A stretch of DNA of 27,236 bases from Gammaproteobacteria bacterium. GTDB taxonomy: Bacteria; Pseudomonadota; Gammaproteobacteria; Pseudomonadales; Azotimanducaceae. A program made the translations under genes and the position numbers. A model generated the notes under the pieces. The model worked only from the letters and a program-made list of their open reading frames with translations. It had not been told where the DNA came from and ran no database searches. Numbering within the stretch: position 1 is the stretch's first letter; every line of letters begins with the position of its first letter. This document shows positions 23,230 through 27,236 of the stretch, in pieces. Where the stretch lies: positions 1 to 27,236 of the forward strand of contig VXNE01000528.1 in NCBI GenBank assembly GCA_009840715.1. Direction: 5' to 3'.

Positions 23230-24312
23230 TCAACCGGAACGCCGCAACGCAAACCCCACCCGTTCCATCCTGAAATCGGGCGACAGGCCCAGGAACTCCC
23301 CCCACCCGATGTCCGCCATCAGCGCGTCGCCCTGTTCCCTTTCCTCCCCGGAAAGGCACTCGTAAGCCTCCCGCACTCGCTGCGCCTTCCACGCCGAGAA
23401 AACCGTGCAGAAGCGTCTGTACGTCTCCCCGAACAGCTCGATCTCCGGCGTCAGTCCCTGCTCCACCTCTTCCCCCGGCGCGGCCGCCGCGAGCACGGGC
23501 TCCGCGAGCCGCTCGACGCTCGTCGCATACGCGGCGCCGATCGGCCCGATGTAGCGCAGGTACGAGAGAAACGGCTCCGTCAGGCCAAGCTCTCCCTCTC
23601 CCGGCATGCCGTACGCCGCATGCATGTTGTCCAGGAAGTAACTGAGGTTGGCCGCCTTCGTCTTCAGATGCGCCTGCGCGGAGCCGTGATCCCGGTACTG
23701 GTGCGGGTAGTAGGCCGCGTAGAGACAGCAGTCCGCCAGGCTCGGGTGCGGCCCGAACGCGAACTGCCGGGGACCGACCGCCTGGTCCAGCAGTTCGGTC
23801 GCTTCCTCGAACAGTCGCTGAATGAGGCGCTGCCCCGGCTCGTTGTCTATCCCCAGAGCGGGGAGATAGCTCTGCATGCGCTCCGCCACCGCATCGCCGT
23901 TCGCCCAGATGTCGTCCGCGTCGCCCTGCCCGAAGAACCGGTTGAACTCCGCGATGACGAAGCGCCTGGCATCGGGGTCGTTCCACCGTGTCTGCATCGC
24001 GGTCACGACCCAGAGTTCGTCGACGAAGAACTCCACGATCCTCGTGACCAGCATCAGCACGGGATCCCGCGGAAAGACCGGTCGCTCGGGGTGCCTCTCC
24101 TCGAGCGCGTCGATGATGACGGTCGTGTCCTGGAGGATCTCGCCGTCGTCGCTTTCCAGCACCGGGAAGACGGTGCGCCCCACCGCCGGGGCTATCCGGT
24201 CCCGGTACGTCGCGGGCTCGTAGGGCTCGACGAAGGGGATGCGCTTGTAGCCCAGGCACGCGCGCGTCTTCGCCGAGTAGTAGGAGACCATTGGGGCATA
24301 GTGGGTGTACAT
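23230..24312 (-). CDS. Long glutathione S-transferase-like protein (2)
   Basis: This protein is 360 residues from ATG 24312, which has GGGAG five to six bases upstream; the frame extends further but that part is arginine/glycine-rich non-coding sequence. The thioredoxin-fold domain is MYTHYAPMVSYYSAKTRACL...GRTVFPVLESDDGEILQDTTVIIDALEER. The helical domain includes FAFGPHPSLADCCLYAAYYPHQYRD and ELGLTEPFLSYLRYIGPIG. As in the GST at 2286-3404, a C-terminal extension of about 100 residues ends in a helix block (ADIGWGEFLGLSPDFRMERVGFALRR), so both belong to one long subfamily. A 41-base piece of a close relative survives at 877-917. Substrate unknown; it stands apart from other catabolic genes except the broken LLM gene upstream. 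Confidence 0.85.
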   Translation of the reverse strand: MYTHYAPMVSYYSAKTRACLGYKRIPFVEPYEPATYRDRIAPAVGRTVFPVLESDDGEILQDTTVIIDALEERHPERPVFPRDPVLMLVTRIVEFFVDELWVVTAMQTRWNDPDARRFVIAEFNRFFGQGDADDIWANGDAVAERMQSYLPALGIDNEPGQRLIQRLFEEATELLDQAVGPRQFAFGPHPSLADCCLYAAYYPHQYRDHGSAQAHLKTKAANLSYFLDNMHAAYGMPGEGELGLTEPFLSYLRYIGPIGAAYATSVERLAEPVLAAAAPGEEVEQGLTPEIELFGETYRRFCTVFSAWKAQRVREAYECLSGEEREQGDALMADIGWGEFLGLSPDFRMERVGFALRRSG

Positions 24313-24494
24313 CGACGACTCCCGTCTTCGTCGGCCGCCTGGGCCCGCGGTAGCTTCGAGCCTGATGGTACTGCCGGACCCTTGCGGTCCGCCTCGACCG
24401 ATCCGGGAACGGACCAGCCCTCGCCCTGCAAGCCGCACCCGACACCCCGCTTTCGATCAGTCCACGTGCATCCGCGCGCTTACGGCTCGATAGA

Positions 24495-25115
24495 TCAAAA
24501 CAGCGCCTCCTTGGCGCCTGACAGTCGCAGCGCGTGCGTCAGTGCTCTCTCGAACCGGTCGACGGGATGGCCCTCGCACACGAAGAAGTGATACCGGTCA
24601 GCCTTCGCATCACGGTAGGAGAGCCGTTCGTCCGTGCCCTCCTTGAGACGCCCCTCGTCCATGACCTCAACGCACCCAGCCATCGAGCAAGTCGCGGTCA
24701 CCACCGTGACCTCCACGGGTGTACCTACGAACTGCCACGTCCTTGCCGACTGGGAGCGCACATCGAGTGTCATGTCAGCTAGGCTGAAACGCACCCGGTG
24801 CGGTGCGTCGTCAGGCTTCACGTCGTCGATATGGTGGTGCGTTCCACTCCAGGACGGGTTGTGGCCCGTCACCTCGTACCACAGGTAGGTCACTCCATCG
24901 ACTGCGTGCATCGAAACCTCGCCGGGCTCGATCATCTGGGAGAATCCCCCGGGGCACGCCGCAAGCGCCAGATTCAGGTAGTCGACTGTCTCGTGGAGCG
25001 TTGGTTCCGCCTCTACACCGAGCGTGAACTGACACGGTACCAACCCCACCAAGATGGCGCCGGCCATCGCTCGCAAACGACTGTTCACTTCGGCTCGCCT
25101 ACGCTGCGACGTCAC
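24495..25115 (-). CDS. Secreted hypothetical protein
   Basis: About 206 residues with an N-terminal export signal: basic residues, then AMAGAILVGLVPCQFTLGVEA followed by EPTLHE, a likely signal-peptidase site. The mature part is a beta-rich domain with GVTYLWYEVTGHNPSWSGTHHHIDDV, RVRFSLADMTLDV and a cysteine pair in TATCSMAGCVEV, ending in YHFFVCEGHPVDRFERALTHALRL. It is likely periplasmic. The GTG at 25115 is the longest start; the GTG at 25088 (MNSRLRAM) gives a tidier signal peptide. I do not recognise a domain. Confidence 0.65.
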   Translation of the reverse strand: MTSQRRRAEVNSRLRAMAGAILVGLVPCQFTLGVEAEPTLHETVDYLNLALAACPGGFSQMIEPGEVSMHAVDGVTYLWYEVTGHNPSWSGTHHHIDDVKPDDAPHRVRFSLADMTLDVRSQSARTWQFVGTPVEVTVVTATCSMAGCVEVMDEGRLKEGTDERLSYRDAKADRYHFFVCEGHPVDRFERALTHALRLSGAKEALF

Positions 25116-25468
25116 GCCAGCGCACCCATCTCAAGTCCTCTCGAGCGCTCGCATGATCAAGACTTCCGCCGCGAACTCCCGTGCATTAGTGCCTATGCCT
25201 CCTCAAATCTCTCCGTCCCGTTTTCGTCGTAGACAAGACAATCATACCCGACGACGCTTCTACCCCGACCAGGCGAAACCACCTCGGCGAACGACGCGCG
25301 TCCCTGCCCGAGCCCACGGCGATAACGAGACTACGCGGGCGGGAATCCGCATTCGATACCGCGCGTGTGAGTACCCCGACGCTCTTGCCGTTCGGTAGAC
25401 CGCGCCGATTGACGCGCCGGTCCTGCCCTGTGCCAAGAACCACGCGCGATCCAACGCGACCCGGGTCC
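25116..25468. other. 353-base gap downstream of the broken LLM gene
   Basis: The LLM frame runs on through this stretch as arginine-rich nonsense to 25186 after losing its proper stop, so I read it as non-coding. No hairpin with a T-run, repeat or small gene with a ribosome-binding site is apparent. It should include the promoter of the secreted hypothetical protein. Confidence 0.45.
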
Positions 25469-26583
25469 CTACTTAAACGCCGGAAGGCCTCCGTCACGAA
25501 ACGCTCCGCCAACGCCGCGATCTCGGGTATCGGCATGGCCAGGTCCGGCCCTCCCGCGAGGATGAACCGGTCCACGCCGAGTTCCGCGAGTTGCGAGAGC
25601 CGGTCGACGCAATAGGGAGGCGGCCCGTAGATGCCGAACTCGTGGGCGAAGTCGCTGGTGATGAAGTCGGCCCCGCGCGCGCCGTGTCGCGTCATGTCGT
25701 AGGAAGCATGGACCTTCGCAAGGATCTCCCGGGATTCGTCCGAGACCGGGCCAATGGGCTTTGCCATGCATGGCCGCGAACCGCGATTGGCTCGTGATGG
25801 CCGGCGCCGCCATCTTCCAGGCCAGCTCACCGTCATCGTGGACGACTAGGTTGACGTACGCTGAGAAGGGAACGTCGCCCGTCATCCCCTCCTTTCTCCG
25901 GGCCTCGCGCGCGACTTCCATACCCCACTGGATCCGTTTCGCGCTGGCGCCGAGCATGAGGTCGACCCGGTCCGCGAGCCTCGCTGCAATCGAGATGACC
26001 TGCGGACCGGTGGCCGCCACGCCCACCGGCACCCTAGGGAAGTCCCGCAGCCACTGGATCCGACTCGCATCAGGCGTGTCCGCCAGGTGGAGCTTGTCCA
26101 CGTCCGCGTCAAGCGCGAAGTCAACCGCTTCGCCACGCAGGTAGGACATGAGATCGGACAGGTACTTCTCGAACACGCCCGCGGCGTGGGCGCGTAACCC
26201 AAGTGGGCGAGCGCCGAGTCGCCACGGCCGATGCCGAGATAGCCGCGGCCGTTGCTGACGACCTGCAGCGCGGAGAAGGCCGACGCAGCGACCGCGGCGT
26301 GCCGTGTCATAGGGTTCGTTACGCCGGTGCCCAATCCGAGGGTGGCGGTCTCCTTGGCAGCGGCGGCGAGGCTCACGAGGGCTTCGGGGGCAAGGTTCTG
26401 CGTGTCAAAGAAGAGAAGGCCGTCGAGGCCGGCGTCCTCGTGCCGGCGGGCGAAGAAGAACGTGCCGTCTATGGGGGCGAAGGGCTGTTGCCAGTAGTGG
26501 GTGGGGCGGGCTAGCCAGAATTCCGTGTTTGCCACGATTGCCTTGCTTAGGCGTCGGTTGATCTGCCGACGTACCGACCCCAT
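25469..26583 (-). pseudogene. LLM-class flavin-dependent oxidoreductase broken by three single-base indels
   Basis: Joined across frames, this is an almost complete luciferase-like monooxygenase. Part 1 (26583 to about 26195): ANTEFWLARPTHYWQQPFAP, LDGLLFFDTQNLAPEALVSL, TLGLGTGVTNPMTRH, GRGYLGIGRGDSALAHLGYAP. Part 2 (about 26184 to 25775): VFEKYLSDLMSYLRGEAVDF, PVGVAATGPQVISIAARLADRVDLMLGA. Part 3 (about 25765 to 25490): PIGPVSDESREILAKVHASY, GPPPYCVDRLSQLAELGVDRFILAGGPDL. A last shift is needed to reach the natural end LPAFK at 25469. The second shift is an extra A in AAAG. Such enzymes use FMN or F420 to oxidise small organics. Neighbouring genes are intact, so decay is more likely than pervasive sequencing error, but homopolymer error cannot be excluded. 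Confidence 0.8.
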
Positions 26584-26897
26584 GGTACTACTCGACCCTC
26601 TTGGTCACCCTACCGGAGGCATGCAACGCTAGGCCCAGCGGAAGCAGACTCCCCCGCGTACCAGACGTACCGCCGGTATCACGAAGTGGCAGCCCTAGAC
26701 CGGTTAGAAGACCTGCTAATCCCTCGAGCTGCGCGTCGGAAGGGCCCGAGAGGCGACCATCTCTCGAGCATCGCTACGCAGATCCGGCAGCCACGCCAAG
26801 CCCTGCACGAGCACCTTCCCGACCTCACGCCCAGCACGGGCTTTCCGACAAGCGACGTTGGCCATCCCGTCGTGGGCCCTCCCCTAGCCGTACGCAC
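26584..26897. other. 314-base gap without a convincing gene
   Basis: It lies upstream of the LLM remnant and downstream of the PLD-like gene. A plus-strand frame near 26670-26760 reads AYQTYRRYHEVAALDRLEDLL, which looks protein-like but has no plausible start and soon becomes proline-rich. It may be another gene scrap. No terminator or repeat is evident. Confidence 0.35.
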
Positions 26898-27236
26898 CTA
26901 CGGCACAAGATCAAATGACTGGTAGAAAACCCGCTTCCCTTCCCACTCCCTAATCTCCTTCGAGAAATAGCGTTCCGCCACCCCGTTTACTCTCCGCACC
27001 TCTTCCGGATCAAGGACCGAAATCTCTGAGTCCTTATGCCCAAGCGAGTTGAAGCTCGTTCCCATGCGCAGTCCGGCTTTAGCAGACACCACCCAACGAT
27101 CGTGAAACGGTGCGCCGCCCTCGCTGCCTGCCCCAACCACAAGCACCTCCGTAACCGGCGGCGCCTGATCACACCGGCGTCGCCATTCCTGGCCAAAGAC
27201 ATCCGGCAAGTTCCCTTCAAGTTGTCGATTGTGTGC
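26898..27236 (-). CDS. PLD-like protein, C-terminal part (cut by window end)
   Basis: The frame is open to the last base, so the N-terminus lies outside the window; 112 residues are visible. The motif PFHDRWVVSAKAGLRMGTSFNSLGHKDSEISVL is the second half-site typical of a group of phospholipase-D-like proteins, with the catalytic-type His in FHDRW and the GTSFNSLG loop. The usual HxK lysine is replaced here by Arg in HDR. The remainder is helical (EEVRRVNGVAERYFSKEIREW) and ends FDLVP. Members of this group occur next to nucleases and defence genes; a nuclease or phosphodiesterase role is possible but unproven from this fragment. Confidence 0.7.
   Translation of the reverse strand, partial: AHNRQLEGNLPDVFGQEWRRRCDQAPPVTEVLVVGAGSEGGAPFHDRWVVSAKAGLRMGTSFNSLGHKDSEISVLDPEEVRRVNGVAERYFSKEIREWEGKRVFYQSFDLVP

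Noticed and set aside
23057..24445. 462-residue frame in the GST region, with a cysteine-rich tail overlapping the GST stop as TGATG
   Set aside because: It is the arginine/glycine-rich shadow of the GST; the tail shows no motif beyond chance cysteines.
26686..26925. 79-residue plus-strand frame
   Set aside because: Proline-rich, overlaps the end of the PLD-like gene and has no ribosome-binding site.
1..27236. CRISPR array, tRNA, rRNA, transposase or integrase
   Set aside because: Looked for on both strands; no regularly spaced repeats, no cloverleaf or rRNA signatures, and no transposase or recombinase motifs were seen.

Overview
The window is GC-rich, densely coded and bacterial. Two TonB-dependent receptors, a Tat-type secretion signal and the mix of enzyme families point to an uncultured Pseudomonadota, probably gammaproteobacterial and metagenomic. 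That assignment is inferred from family composition; there is no rRNA or marker gene here. I saw no tRNA, rRNA, CRISPR array, insertion sequence or recombinase.

Layout. (1) 1-756 (+): 3' part of an AAA_14/DUF4143 ATPase, followed by a scar (757-917) built from gene scraps. (2) 912-6833 (-): a tight operon of TonB-dependent receptor, Tat-exported alpha/beta hydrolase, long GST-like protein and MFS transporter, which reads as uptake, hydrolysis, conjugation/reduction and transport of a small organic compound. (3) 7065-9112 (-): an accessory cassette with a small zinc-ribbon protein, a HipA-like kinase, an orphan DUF433 antitoxin and a small gene overlapping it. (4) 9356-11467 (+): a second TonB-dependent receptor. 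(5) 11870-14661 (-): a protein with a degenerate ImmA/IrrE-like C-terminus, an AAA+ ATPase and a small membrane protein, with a 59-bp inverted repeat over the first gene's start. (6) 14767-15866 (+): an orphan HigA-type antitoxin with a clear operator palindrome, then a GST. (7) 15873-18382 (-): a SnoaL-like protein and two phytanoyl-CoA dioxygenase-family oxygenases. (8) 18769-22997: an island-like stretch with two broken genes (one a trypsin-like protease that lost its nucleophile region), a complete DUF433/DUF5615 toxin-antitoxin pair, and, divergent from it, a coupled unit of micro-ORF, four-helix membrane protein and intact trypsin-like serine protease. (9) 23230-27236 (-): a second long GST, a secreted hypothetical protein, a flavin-dependent LLM-type oxidoreductase broken by three single-base indels, and the C-terminus of a PLD-like protein cut by the window edge.

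Two themes run together. One is scavenging catabolism of hydrophobic or ester-type compounds (receptors, hydrolase, GSTs, dioxygenases, SnoaL, LLM). The other is turnover of toxin-antitoxin and defence-like genes: DUF433/DUF5615 occurs three times, as a complete pair, as an orphan antitoxin now next to hipA, and as a scar. The best candidate for an undescribed system is the micro-ORF/4-TM/serine-protease unit at 20857-22453. Second is the small-TM/AAA+/ImmA-like operon at 11870-14661.
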